This document shows positions 1-7,718 of a stretch of DNA of 64,000 nt, one piece after another. The stretch comes from Polaribacter sp. IC073 (lineage in GTDB: Bacteria; Bacteroidota; Bacteroidia; Flavobacteriales; Flavobacteriaceae): positions 1 to 64,000 of the forward strand of contig NZ_VORS01000002.1 in NCBI RefSeq assembly GCF_007997075.1, read 5' to 3'. Each line of letters starts with the position of its first letter. Within the stretch, counting starts at the first letter, position 1. The notes below the pieces were generated by a model that saw only the letters and a program-made list of their open reading frames with translations, had not been told where the DNA came from and made no database searches. Made by a program: the position numbers and the translations under genes.

Positions 1-11
1 AATAATGGCAT

Positions 12-19
12 TACATTTG
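12..19 (+). promoter_or_regulatory. -7 element of the csp promoter
   Basis: TACATTTG matches the Bacteroidota -7 consensus TAnnTTTG. Transcription would start near position 26 and give a leader of about 50 nt before the cold-shock gene. The -33 element would lie outside the window. Confidence 0.55.
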
Positions 20-74
20 CAGTTCAATAAACGTTGTTAGTAATTAAACAAGCAACACATTTAATATTACTATT

Positions 75-266
75 ATGAATAAAGGTACCGTAAAATTTTT
101 CAATGAGTCTAAAGGATTCGGATTTATTACTGAAGAAGGAAACAACAAAGAACATTTTGTACATGTGTCAGGATTAGTTGACGAAATTCGTGAAAACGAT
201 GAAGTTGAATTTGACTTACAAGATGGTAAAAAAGGATTAAACGCAGTAAACGTAAGAGTTATATAA
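75..266 (+). CDS. Cold-shock protein, CspA family
   Basis: Single cold-shock (OB-fold) domain of 63 residues, the usual length. It binds single-stranded RNA or DNA and acts as an RNA chaperone in the cytoplasm. The RNP1 motif KGFGFI is at residues 13-18 and an RNP2-like FVHVS follows at about 28-32 (FVHFS in most relatives, so one aromatic is replaced by Val). The start ATG is preceded by an AT-rich leader without a Shine-Dalgarno sequence, normal for this phylum. A strong hairpin terminator follows, so the gene is probably monocistronic. A DEAD-box helicase, another class of cold-response gene, lies at 41-43 kb but is not linked. Confidence 0.95.
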   Translation: MNKGTVKFFNESKGFGFITEEGNNKEHFVHVSGLVDEIRENDEVEFDLQDGKKGLNAVNVRVI

Positions 267-302
267 TTATATATTATTTTATTACTAGTTAATTTTTTAT
301 CT

Positions 303-334
303 AAAAGCCTATCAATAATTGATAGGCTTTTTTT
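303..334 (+). terminator. Rho-independent terminator after csp
   Basis: A 13-bp stem (AAAAGCCTATCAA paired with TTGATAGGCTTTT, loop TAA) is followed by a T run. It lies 36 nt after the csp stop codon. Confidence 0.85.
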
Positions 335-358
335 ATTTTATCATTTTAAAGTTTAAGT

Positions 359-556
359 ATGATTGACGGAAGACAAAGAAAAAATATACAAATAGGATTA
401 TTTGTAGAAATAGTACAAAAACATCATCAAATTTCTGGTGAATTAAGTCAAGGGAAAGTAAGCAAGATTCTAACAAAATCTTTAAACCATCCTTATGGAA
501 TTAAAGTTCAGTTAGAATCTGGTTTAGTTGGTAGAGTTCAAAATATTATTGAATAA
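359..556 (+). CDS. YwbE family protein (DUF2196)
   Basis: 65 residues, the normal size of the YwbE/DUF2196 family. The family has a conserved G-x-V-xI-V-x-K-x-x-Q pattern and a C-terminal GI-K-V-xL-ES-G-x-VGRV segment, both visible here (about residues 13-24 and 47-60). The function is unknown; the short beta-rich fold suggests a small KOW/SH3-like RNA- or protein-binding module (inference). It stands between the csp terminator and a convergent transglycosylase gene, with its stop only 1 nt from that gene's stop, so it is probably transcribed alone. Confidence 0.85.
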   Translation: MIDGRQRKNIQIGLFVEIVQKHHQISGELSQGKVSKILTKSLNHPYGIKVQLESGLVGRVQNIIE

Positions 557-557
557 A

Positions 558-1460
558 TTATTTTACAGGAACCTTAATTTCGTACAACTTTCTACTTCGG
601 TTGTTTAATTTATTCTCACGTAACCATGGGTTATGAATCTTAAGCTCTTTATAATTCATACCAAACTTCTTAGCAAATACCGTTAAATTAGAAATTACAG
701 TATCTACTTTTACGGTTTTAGTTTCTTCAAAAGTGTATAAGTCTTTCTCCTCGAAAACAAAACCATATTTTTTAGGATTCGTTATAATTTCTTTTAAAGC
801 TAATATTCTAAAAATATATCTTTCCGTTTCATTTGGCAACAATGCATCATAATAGTTATCTACTTGTTGTGCTTTTATTCTTCTAGAAATACCATAATTA
901 CCAGCATTGTAAGCGGCAGCTGCCAAGGTCCAAGAACCCAAACGTGCTTTCGATTTTTTTAAATACTCTGCAGCCACTTCAGTAGATTTTTCTATATTAT
1001 AACGTTCATCTACATTATCATTAATCTCTAAACCATATTCTTTACCAGTGGTTCTCATAAAATGCCACATTCCTGCTGCACCTGCAGAAGATGTTTCATC
1101 TGTAAAACCACTTTCTGCCAAGGCTAAAAATTTAAAATCATCTGGTAGGTTGTGTTTCTTTAATAAAGGTTCTAAAATAGGAAAGTATTTGTTGGCTCTT
1201 TTAATAAGTAAAATTCCGTTAGATTGCCAGTACGTATTTACCAACAACTCTCTTTCCATTCTTTCTTTTACATCATTAATTTCTATAGGAACCCTTTCTC
1301 CTGCTAAATTAAGTCCGTTAGGAATTCCTAGTGTCTTAATTTTGTATGTTTTATGTGTCTGTGTTTCAGGATCTGAGTCCGATTTGTGAATGCCATTGTA
1401 AAAAAGTAGTGTTACAATAGTTACACTTAATAGCGAAAGAATACGTTGAGAATATTTCAT
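558..1460 (-). CDS. Lytic transglycosylase, SLT domain with LysM-like tail
   Basis: Membrane-anchored murein transglycosylase of 300 residues that cleaves MurNAc-GlcNAc bonds in peptidoglycan. A hydrophobic N-terminal helix (about residues 5-22) acts as signal or anchor. The goose-lysozyme-like domain covers about 85-215: ALAESGF carries the catalytic Glu, followed by GAAGMWHFM and AAAAYNAG. The last 50 residues (LTVFAKKFGM... LKIHNPWL) look like a divergent LysM peptidoglycan-binding motif, the MltD arrangement. The ORF can be extended three codons to a TTG, but ATG at 1460 is the natural start. It converges on the YwbE gene. Confidence 0.88.
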   Translation of the reverse strand: MKYSQRILSLLSVTIVTLLFYNGIHKSDSDPETQTHKTYKIKTLGIPNGLNLAGERVPIEINDVKERMERELLVNTYWQSNGILLIKRANKYFPILEPLLKKHNLPDDFKFLALAESGFTDETSSAGAAGMWHFMRTTGKEYGLEINDNVDERYNIEKSTEVAAEYLKKSKARLGSWTLAAAAYNAGNYGISRRIKAQQVDNYYDALLPNETERYIFRILALKEIITNPKKYGFVFEEKDLYTFEETKTVKVDTVISNLTVFAKKFGMNYKELKIHNPWLRENKLNNRSRKLYEIKVPVK

Positions 1461-1503
1461 GTTTTGCAATTTTATGATATAAATGTATGAAAAGCGACGT
1501 GTA

Positions 1504-2163
1504 TTAACAAGTTAAAACGTCATCAATAATTTTTGATATTTTTTTAGCCTTTGTTAAAATCATTACATGCGTTCCTCCTTCGATTTCTATTGCATTTTTA
1601 ATGTTTTTAATAGGGAAAACGGTGTCTTCTGTGCCATGAATATGAACAATGTCTTCAACTGGTTTTAATTGTTGCCATTTGATAACATTATAAATAGACC
1701 ATTTTAGATATCTTTTATTTCTAACAGAAAGATATCTTTTATACAAATTCGCTTTTTTTGTTAGAGATTTACCTAAAAAATAGACGGTATAATCTTCAAA
1801 GTTTTCGATAACTTTGGTTGGAAAAAATTTATAAATTTTTGTGAATTTTGCAAATTTGAATCTTTTTGGCAATTCATCTTGATTTTTAACGCTAGAGATA
1901 ATGATAACCTTTCTTGGGTTTACAAATTTGGCCAATTCTTGTGCCAAAATTCCTCCAAAGGAAACGCCTACCAACACAGGATTTTTCTCTTTGATTTCAT
2001 CACTTAATCTACACGCATAATTGTCGATATCTTCTTCTACTGCAAGAGGTTTTATCCATTTTAAATAATGAAGCGTATATTTTTCTAAATCTAATTCTAA
2101 GTTCTCAAATATTTCTGGTCCAGCTGCCAAACCAGGCATAAAGTAAATAGGGATTTTCTTCAA
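1504..2163 (-). CDS. Alpha/beta hydrolase
   Basis: 219-residue cytoplasmic hydrolase without a signal peptide. The nucleophile elbow GVSFGG (about residues 67-72) carries the Ser; GTEDTVFP (about 175-182) supplies the acidic residue, and GGTHVMI (about 196-202) the His, so the triad is complete. The first strand MPGLAAG provides the oxyanion hole. The substrate cannot be read from the sequence. The only upstream start giving the conserved KKIPIYFMPG beginning is TTG at 2163; the next ATG is eight codons in. It lies 56 nt downstream of mtaB on the same strand and may be cotranscribed with it. Confidence 0.8.
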   Translation of the reverse strand: MKKIPIYFMPGLAAGPEIFENLELDLEKYTLHYLKWIKPLAVEEDIDNYACRLSDEIKEKNPVLVGVSFGGILAQELAKFVNPRKVIIISSVKNQDELPKRFKFAKFTKIYKFFPTKVIENFEDYTVYFLGKSLTKKANLYKRYLSVRNKRYLKWSIYNVIKWQQLKPVEDIVHIHGTEDTVFPIKNIKNAIEIEGGTHVMILTKAKKISKIIDDVLTC

Positions 2164-2219
2164 GTGATGTTTTTCGGTAAAAGTATAAAAAGAGGTGCTA
2201 TTTTAAGTGCACTGAGGTG

Positions 2220-3554
2220 TTAATTTTTAACTAATTCTTCTACAAAATTCAAACGTACCGAACCATCTTCATCAATTTCGGTTAACGTTATTTCGTGTAA
2301 AGTATTCACTAATTCGGGATTCCAGGGTGTTTTTACTTTTACATAATTTTCTGTAAAACCATGTATGTAACCTTCTTTATTCTCACTTTCAAATAAAACC
2401 GTTAACGTATTTCCTAGTTGAGATTCATAAAAAGCGCGTCTTTTTTTAGCAGACAAACCACGTAACATTTTACTTCTTTTTGCTCTTACTTTCTTAGGAA
2501 TAACGCCGTCCATTTCTACAGCTTCAGTATTAGGCCTTTCAGAATAAGTAAAAACATGCAGATAAGAAATTTCTAAATCGTTTAAATAATTATATGTTTC
2601 TAAGAAAAGTTCTTCAGTTTCACCAGGAAAACCAACAATAACATCTACACCAATACAAGCGTTTGGCATTACCTCTTTTATTCTTGATACTCTGTTTGTA
2701 TAGGTGTTTTTTAAATACCTCCGTTTCATTTTCTTTAACAATTCATCAGAACCAGATTGCAAAGGAATATGAAAATGAGGTACAAATGAAGAAGATTTCG
2801 AAACAAAATCGATGGTTTCATCTTTTAATAAATTTGGTTCTATAGAGGAAATTCGTAAACGATGAATTCCTGCTACTTTATCTAATTCTTTTACTAATTC
2901 TAGAAAAGTATGTTCGTGTTTTTTATTACCAAATTCACCTTTCCCATAATCGCCAATATTTACGCCTGTTAAGACTATTTCTTTAATTCCTTTAGAAGAA
3001 ATTTCTATGGCATTATCGATAACATTTTGTAAGGTATCTGATCTTGATATTCCTCTTGCCAAAGGAATTGTACAATAGGTACATTTATAATCGCAGCCAT
3101 CTTGTACTTTTAAAAAGGCACGAGTTCTGTCTCCAATCGAATAAGAACCAACGTAAAAATCTGCCTCAGAGATCTCACAAGAATGGACTTCGCCAATATC
3201 ATTTTTAGTTAAATCGTTAATGTAAGAAGTTACATTAAATTTTTCTGTAGCTCCTAAAACCAAATCTACACCATCTACTGCAGCTAATTCTTCTGGTTTT
3301 AATTGCGCATAACACCCAACAGCAATTAGGTAAGCGTCTTCATTTTTTTTCAACGCATTTTTAACAATCGTCTTAAAACGTTTGTCTGCATTGTCTGTAA
3401 CTGAGCAAGTGTTTATAACATAAACATCTGCTTTCTCTTCAAATTCTACACGCTCAAAACCTTCATTTACAAAATTTCTAGCGATAGTAGATGTTTCAGA
3501 GAAGTTTAACTTACAACCTAAAGTATAAAAAGCAACTTTTTTTTCTGCGTTCAT
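2220..3554 (-). CDS. mtaB: tRNA t6A37 methylthiotransferase MtaB
   Basis: Radical-SAM enzyme of 444 residues that converts N6-threonylcarbamoyl-adenosine 37 of ANN-decoding tRNAs to the 2-methylthio form. The N-terminal UPF0004 domain carries the three cluster-binding cysteines (TLGCKLN, NTCSVT, AVGCYAQ, residues about 11-82). The radical-SAM motif CDYKCTYC is at about 153-160, followed by the SAM-binding barrel (QSGSD at about 268), and a TRAM-type RNA-binding end (about 380-440). MtaB is preferred over MiaB because of the TLGCKLN start and the overall length. Confidence 0.92.
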   Translation of the reverse strand: MNAEKKVAFYTLGCKLNFSETSTIARNFVNEGFERVEFEEKADVYVINTCSVTDNADKRFKTIVKNALKKNEDAYLIAVGCYAQLKPEELAAVDGVDLVLGATEKFNVTSYINDLTKNDIGEVHSCEISEADFYVGSYSIGDRTRAFLKVQDGCDYKCTYCTIPLARGISRSDTLQNVIDNAIEISSKGIKEIVLTGVNIGDYGKGEFGNKKHEHTFLELVKELDKVAGIHRLRISSIEPNLLKDETIDFVSKSSSFVPHFHIPLQSGSDELLKKMKRRYLKNTYTNRVSRIKEVMPNACIGVDVIVGFPGETEELFLETYNYLNDLEISYLHVFTYSERPNTEAVEMDGVIPKKVRAKRSKMLRGLSAKKRRAFYESQLGNTLTVLFESENKEGYIHGFTENYVKVKTPWNPELVNTLHEITLTEIDEDGSVRLNFVEELVKN

Positions 3555-3943
3555 TTTGGGGTATTTTGCATTGGCAAAAGTACGGTTTTATTCAGGATTT
3601 TTGAAAGAGAAAGACTACTTATTAGTAAATTGAGTTTAGATAGGTTCTAAGATTTTTGTGAATATTTTTTTTGAAGTAGTATGTTTTAAAATTATCCTAT
3701 TTTATTATAAAGTGAATTAATAAAAATAATGAGTCAATTTGTAATTGTAAGGAGGAAGAAAACTAGTTTAAACAGAAAGTACTAAGGTAAACTTGGGTAC
3801 ACTAATTTAAATGATGTTATGCACAGTTTTAAAAAGAAAGCGAATAATATTGGTTGAAACAAATAAAACTATCAATTACATATTGCAATGTTGAGTGCAA
3901 TTATAGTTTTGAAAAATTGATATGTATTATATTTGTTGTTACT
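3555..3943. other. 389-nt intergenic region with divergent promoters
   Basis: No coding region is supported. On the minus side, 3575-3582 read in reverse gives TACTTTTG, a TAnnTTTG -7 element for mtaB. On the plus side, 3928-3935 (TATATTTG) sits only 8 nt before the ATG at 3944, so the flavoprotein mRNA may be almost leaderless. An interrupted inverted repeat (3865-3872 AAAACTAT and 3903-3910 ATAGTTTT, 30 nt apart) lies just upstream of that element and could be an operator. Confidence 0.45.
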
Positions 3944-5113
3944 ATGAGTCAAGTTTATAAAACAGATGTTTGTATTATTGGAGCAGGACCTTCTGGAGCG
4001 GCAACTTCCTTAATGTTAACGAAGTTAAAGATACCACACTATATTGTAGATAAATCGATTTTTCCACGTGATAAAACCTGTGGAGATGGTTTAATTCTGT
4101 ATGCTTATAAAGCGATGAAGATTTTAGGAGAAGAACTGTTTAGTAGTTTCCTAGAACATCCTAAGTTTTTACATAGTAATAAAGTAAGGCTGCATATAAA
4201 TAGTAATGTTCATATAGATTTTAAGGAAAGTGAAAATAGAAATATAATTATTACTTATGCAAAACGTATAGATTTCGATTATTTTTTGGTTCATCATTTA
4301 TCTAATACGTATGCATCTAAAGATTTTGGTAATGGTGTAAAAGAGATAGAGACAAAGCCAGATGGTATTTCTATTAAATTAAAAAACGGTAAAGAGATCT
4401 TTTCTAAGATAGTTGTTGGAGCAGATGGGGCAAAATCTATTGTATCTAGAAAATTAGCAAAGAATAAGCTAGATTCAAAATTAATGTCAACTTTTATAAG
4501 TGCATATTTTAAAGATGTAGAAAATATACCTTTAGAAAACGAAGCAGAGATACGGTTGATTTATAAGAAAACGCTCTTATTTTTCTATATTTTTCCATTA
4601 ATTGACGGACAAGTAAATGTTAGTATTGGTGGTCGTTCAGATCTAATTAAGAATTCGGGCATTAATTTAGTGGCAGAAATTGAAGATATTATAAAAACAA
4701 ACAAAAATATAAAAAATAAATTTGCCAATGCCACTAAGGTTGGTTCTTGGCGAGGTGGTACAATTCCATTTTATTTCGGAAATAAAAATATTATTGGAGA
4801 TCGTTTTTTACTAGTAGGGGATGCAGCAGGTTTGGCAAATGCTTTTTACAAAGAAGGCGTAGGTACAGGAATGATGTCTGGTATAATTGCTGCAAAAAAT
4901 ATAGAAAGGTGTTTAGAAGACAATAATTTCTCTAAATCTTCACTAAAGAAATATGAAGCTGATCTTCATAAAGAATTTGGAAAATTATTAAAATTTAGTC
5001 ATTTTTCTTTAAGAATGGCAAGGTTTAAAAGTATTTTTTTAGGAATTGTAATTTTGTCTAAAAAAATAATTCAGCTAAAATCATATAAAATAATAAAGAA
5101 AAGAAGTTACTAA
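3944..5113 (+). CDS. FAD-dependent oxidoreductase, geranylgeranyl reductase family
   Basis: 389-residue flavoprotein. The dinucleotide-binding IIGAGPSGAATS is at residues about 9-20, DKTCGDGL at about 45-52, GADGAKSIVSR at about 165-175, and the second FAD-contact block LLVGDAAGLANAFYKEGVG at about 290-308. Members saturate isoprenoid chains or act on halogenated or hydroxylated aromatics; the substrate here is unknown. The longest frame opens 30 codons upstream with TTG (3854), but those residues lack homology-like character, whereas ATG 3944 gives a typical MSxxYKTDVCIIGAG opening and sits directly behind a -7 element. The basic C-terminal helix (IIQLKSYKIIKKRSY) may touch the membrane. Confidence 0.82.
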   Translation: MSQVYKTDVCIIGAGPSGAATSLMLTKLKIPHYIVDKSIFPRDKTCGDGLILYAYKAMKILGEELFSSFLEHPKFLHSNKVRLHINSNVHIDFKESENRNIIITYAKRIDFDYFLVHHLSNTYASKDFGNGVKEIETKPDGISIKLKNGKEIFSKIVVGADGAKSIVSRKLAKNKLDSKLMSTFISAYFKDVENIPLENEAEIRLIYKKTLLFFYIFPLIDGQVNVSIGGRSDLIKNSGINLVAEIEDIIKTNKNIKNKFANATKVGSWRGGTIPFYFGNKNIIGDRFLLVGDAAGLANAFYKEGVGTGMMSGIIAAKNIERCLEDNNFSKSSLKKYEADLHKEFGKLLKFSHFSLRMARFKSIFLGIVILSKKIIQLKSYKIIKKRSY

Positions 5114-5119
5114 TTTTTC

Positions 5120-6130
5120 CTACCAGTTTATTTTAGCCTGAATAGGGAAGTGGTCTGAATATTCTTCAGAAAAAGTTAAAAACTGATTTACAATGGCATT
5201 TTCATTTGTTAAAATAAAATCTATTCTTAACGGAAACCAGTAATTGTATGACTTTCCAAAACCTTTACCAGCTTCTATAAAAGCATCCTTTTTGTTTTTA
5301 GAAATCTCATGATACATCCAAGAATAGGCAGTATTATTAAAATCTCCACAAATTATTTTTTTACCCTTCCATTGTTGTTCATGCTTTAAAAATAAGGCAG
5401 TTTGTGCTGCTTGTTTTTTAAATGAACTAGCCATTCTTTTTATTAATTTTTCAGAATTTTCTTGTCCAAAATTCTCTTCATTCGGCTTAATTCTTAAAGA
5501 TTCGAAATGCGCATTGTATATGCGAATCGTGTCTTTTCCTTTCAAGATATCTGCAAAAATAATGTTATTACCTTTGCTTTGAATATTTAAAGAACCAGAA
5601 TTTATTATTTTGTGTTTCGAATAAATTGCCAATCCATATTTTCCGTTTTTAGATTTAAATTGTACATATTTATATGGAAAAGATAGCTTTACTTTTGAAG
5701 ATTGATAATATTCTTGCAGGACTAAAACATCAAGGTTTTTGGTAGCTATAAAATCGAAACCATTTTTAGATTCTTCGGTATCATTTTTTTTATTGAAAAG
5801 GTCAAATGTTTTCACATTGTAACTCATCACTTTTAAGTCTGAATTCAATGAAGAATTATTGTCAGAAATTTTATAAAACGGACTTGAAAAAAGCCATCCT
5901 GCGGTTAAAATAATAGCAGATAAAAGAAACTGTTTTTTTAATTTAACAAGCCAATATATTGCGAAAGCAGCATTTATAATCAATAAAATTGGAACAAAAA
6001 GACTTAATATTGCAAAAGCAGGTATTGTTCTTGGAGAAACAAAAGGCAACAGAAAAGATAATAAAAGTAGCGTTGCAATTAATGAGTTTGCTAGATAAAG
6101 AATTTTGTCTAAAAAGGATAAGTTCTTCAT
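5120..6130 (-). CDS. Endonuclease/exonuclease/phosphatase-fold membrane protein
   Basis: 336 residues. Three hydrophobic helices fill residues 8-85, placing an EEP-fold domain outside the cytoplasmic membrane. Motifs are MSYNVKTFD (about 104-112), VLVLQEYY (about 133-140, metal-binding Glu), GDFNNT (about 262-267) and the terminal SDHFPIQAKI (His). This is the complete metal and catalytic set of a phosphodiesterase or phosphatase. The family hydrolyses phosphodiesters in nucleic acids, lipids or sugars; with a membrane anchor a lipid- or envelope-related substrate is more likely (inference). It stops converging on the flavoprotein gene and starts directly before the first rhomboid gene, so it is the tail of that operon. 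Confidence 0.82.
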   Translation of the reverse strand: MKNLSFLDKILYLANSLIATLLLLSFLLPFVSPRTIPAFAILSLFVPILLIINAAFAIYWLVKLKKQFLLSAIILTAGWLFSSPFYKISDNNSSLNSDLKVMSYNVKTFDLFNKKNDTEESKNGFDFIATKNLDVLVLQEYYQSSKVKLSFPYKYVQFKSKNGKYGLAIYSKHKIINSGSLNIQSKGNNIIFADILKGKDTIRIYNAHFESLRIKPNEENFGQENSEKLIKRMASSFKKQAAQTALFLKHEQQWKGKKIICGDFNNTAYSWMYHEISKNKKDAFIEAGKGFGKSYNYWFPLRIDFILTNENAIVNQFLTFSEEYSDHFPIQAKINW

Positions 6131-6985
6131 TTATCTCTTTCCTTGTTTAAATAAAAATTCTTTTTCAGTTTTGGTCAACGTATCGTAACCAGACTTACTG
6201 ATTTTATCTAAAATTGTATCTATTTGTGCTTGGTTTGGTCCGGGAGTTTTAACTGTATTTTGTTTTCTTTTAGCAGTTTTATGAACTGTTTTTAATGGTT
6301 TCTCTTTTCTTTTGAAAAAGGATGAAAACATGTTAGAAAACACTGTTTTTTTATTACTAGCTTGGTTTACATATAAATAACCAAATAAACTTCCGCCTAA
6401 ATGTGAAAAACTACCACCAGCATTTTCACCAACAAGTCCTATGACATCAAAAGCCAACCAAATTACTGCCAAATGCCATATTTTTAAAAATCCTAACAAG
6501 GGAATTTTAATTTGATAATTTGGCATGTATGTTACAATACCAATAAATATTGCAGAAATACCTGCAGAAGCGCCCACTAAAGTTGTATTCATTCCTTCAA
6601 AAAGAGGAAAATAATTCTGACTTATTAAATATAACATTCCGCCAAATAAAGTTCCTAAAATATAGAAAGTTAAGGCTTGTTTCTGTGTAAAATATTGAAT
6701 GAAAAGATTGCCAATAAAGTACAACGTAATCATGTTAAAAAGAAGATGAATAAAGTCTGCATGTAAAAATCCGTAGGAAATGATAGACCAAGGTTTTGTT
6801 ATGAATTCATTTAGATTATCATCTAAAGAAAACCATTGCATCAAAAAATTCTGTTGCCCTTTGTATAAGCCTTGAAAAACGGTAATTAATAGCGTAAGTG
6901 CAAAAACACCAACATTTAGGTATATTAATTTCTCAATTATTGTACCCGATTTGTACTTGTATTTTAAGGTGTCTATAAAACTCAT
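6131..6985 (-). CDS. Rhomboid family intramembrane serine protease (copy 1)
   Basis: 284 residues with about six membrane helices. The catalytic Ser lies in GASAGISA (about residues 138-145) and the catalytic His in FSHLGGSLFG (about 192-201); the HADFIHLLFNM signature precedes them. Rhomboids cut membrane helices within the bilayer. A basic cytoplasmic tail of about 75 residues follows the last helix (SFFKRKEKPLK...) and ends in a short helical motif. Its start overlaps the stop of the second rhomboid gene by 1 nt, indicating translational coupling. Confidence 0.9.
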   Translation of the reverse strand: MSFIDTLKYKYKSGTIIEKLIYLNVGVFALTLLITVFQGLYKGQQNFLMQWFSLDDNLNEFITKPWSIISYGFLHADFIHLLFNMITLYFIGNLFIQYFTQKQALTFYILGTLFGGMLYLISQNYFPLFEGMNTTLVGASAGISAIFIGIVTYMPNYQIKIPLLGFLKIWHLAVIWLAFDVIGLVGENAGGSFSHLGGSLFGYLYVNQASNKKTVFSNMFSSFFKRKEKPLKTVHKTAKRKQNTVKTPGPNQAQIDTILDKISKSGYDTLTKTEKEFLFKQGKR

Positions 6986-7716
6986 TAATTCGTTTTAAAT
7001 TGATTTCTTTTCCAATAGTAAGCAATAATAAATCCTATTAAAGCACCACCAATATGTGCAAAATGGGCAATATTACCAACAGAATACTTTGTCATTCCGA
7101 AGAATAAATCACCTAAAATCATAATAGGAATAAAGTATTTTGCAGCGATTGGAATTGGTAAAAAGATCAAAGCTAATTTTGCGTCTTTAAAAAATAGTCC
7201 GAAAGCTACTAAAACTCCGTAAACTGCACCAGAAGCACCAACGGCAGGTGTGTGGTATAAGCTGTAAATTTTATCAAACTGAGTTTGTGTAATGGCATCG
7301 TTTAAATTGTAACCAGCAGTAGTTCCTTTTTCTAAGATAGAAATTACATCAGCATTGTTAAGTCCTGCATTTATAAAAAGGTCGTAAATACCATTAAACT
7401 GATAATAGTTTACCAAGGTATAAATTAGGCCTGCACCAAGACCTGCAGAAAAGTAAAAGAATAAGAACTTTTTTCTCCCCCACATTTGCTCTAAAGGTGT
7501 TCCGAATGCCCATAAACCATACATGTTAAATAAGATATGCGGCAAACTACCGTGCATGAACATGTGTGTAACATATTGCCAAATTCCGAAATGTTCATTC
7601 TTAGGAAAATGGAGTGCCAAAATATTTGTAACATCTAATTGCAACAATTGCGGAGCTACAAATAAGATTACATTGATGATGATAATGTGTTTTATACCGT
7701 CTGTAAGTTTACCCAT
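6985..7716 (-). CDS. Rhomboid family intramembrane serine protease (copy 2)
   Basis: 243 residues, six predicted membrane helices. Catalytic Ser in VGASGAVYG (about residues 156-164) and His in FAHIGGALIG (about 216-225); HGSLPHILFNMYGLWAFG is the conserved early helix. An insertion of about 45 polar residues sits between helices before the catalytic Ser and is absent from the neighbouring copy. The gene begins 2 nt after mutL ends and overlaps the next rhomboid by 1 nt. The pair is not a simple tandem duplication: the two differ strongly outside the motifs. Confidence 0.9.
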   Translation of the reverse strand: MGKLTDGIKHIIIINVILFVAPQLLQLDVTNILALHFPKNEHFGIWQYVTHMFMHGSLPHILFNMYGLWAFGTPLEQMWGRKKFLFFYFSAGLGAGLIYTLVNYYQFNGIYDLFINAGLNNADVISILEKGTTAGYNLNDAITQTQFDKIYSLYHTPAVGASGAVYGVLVAFGLFFKDAKLALIFLPIPIAAKYFIPIMILGDLFFGMTKYSVGNIAHFAHIGGALIGFIIAYYWKRNQFKTN

Positions 7717-7718
7717 AT

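Noticed and set aside
3854..3943. TTG-initiated 30-residue extension of the flavoprotein
   Set aside because: It covers the promoter and inverted repeat; ATG 3944 starts the conserved fold directly.
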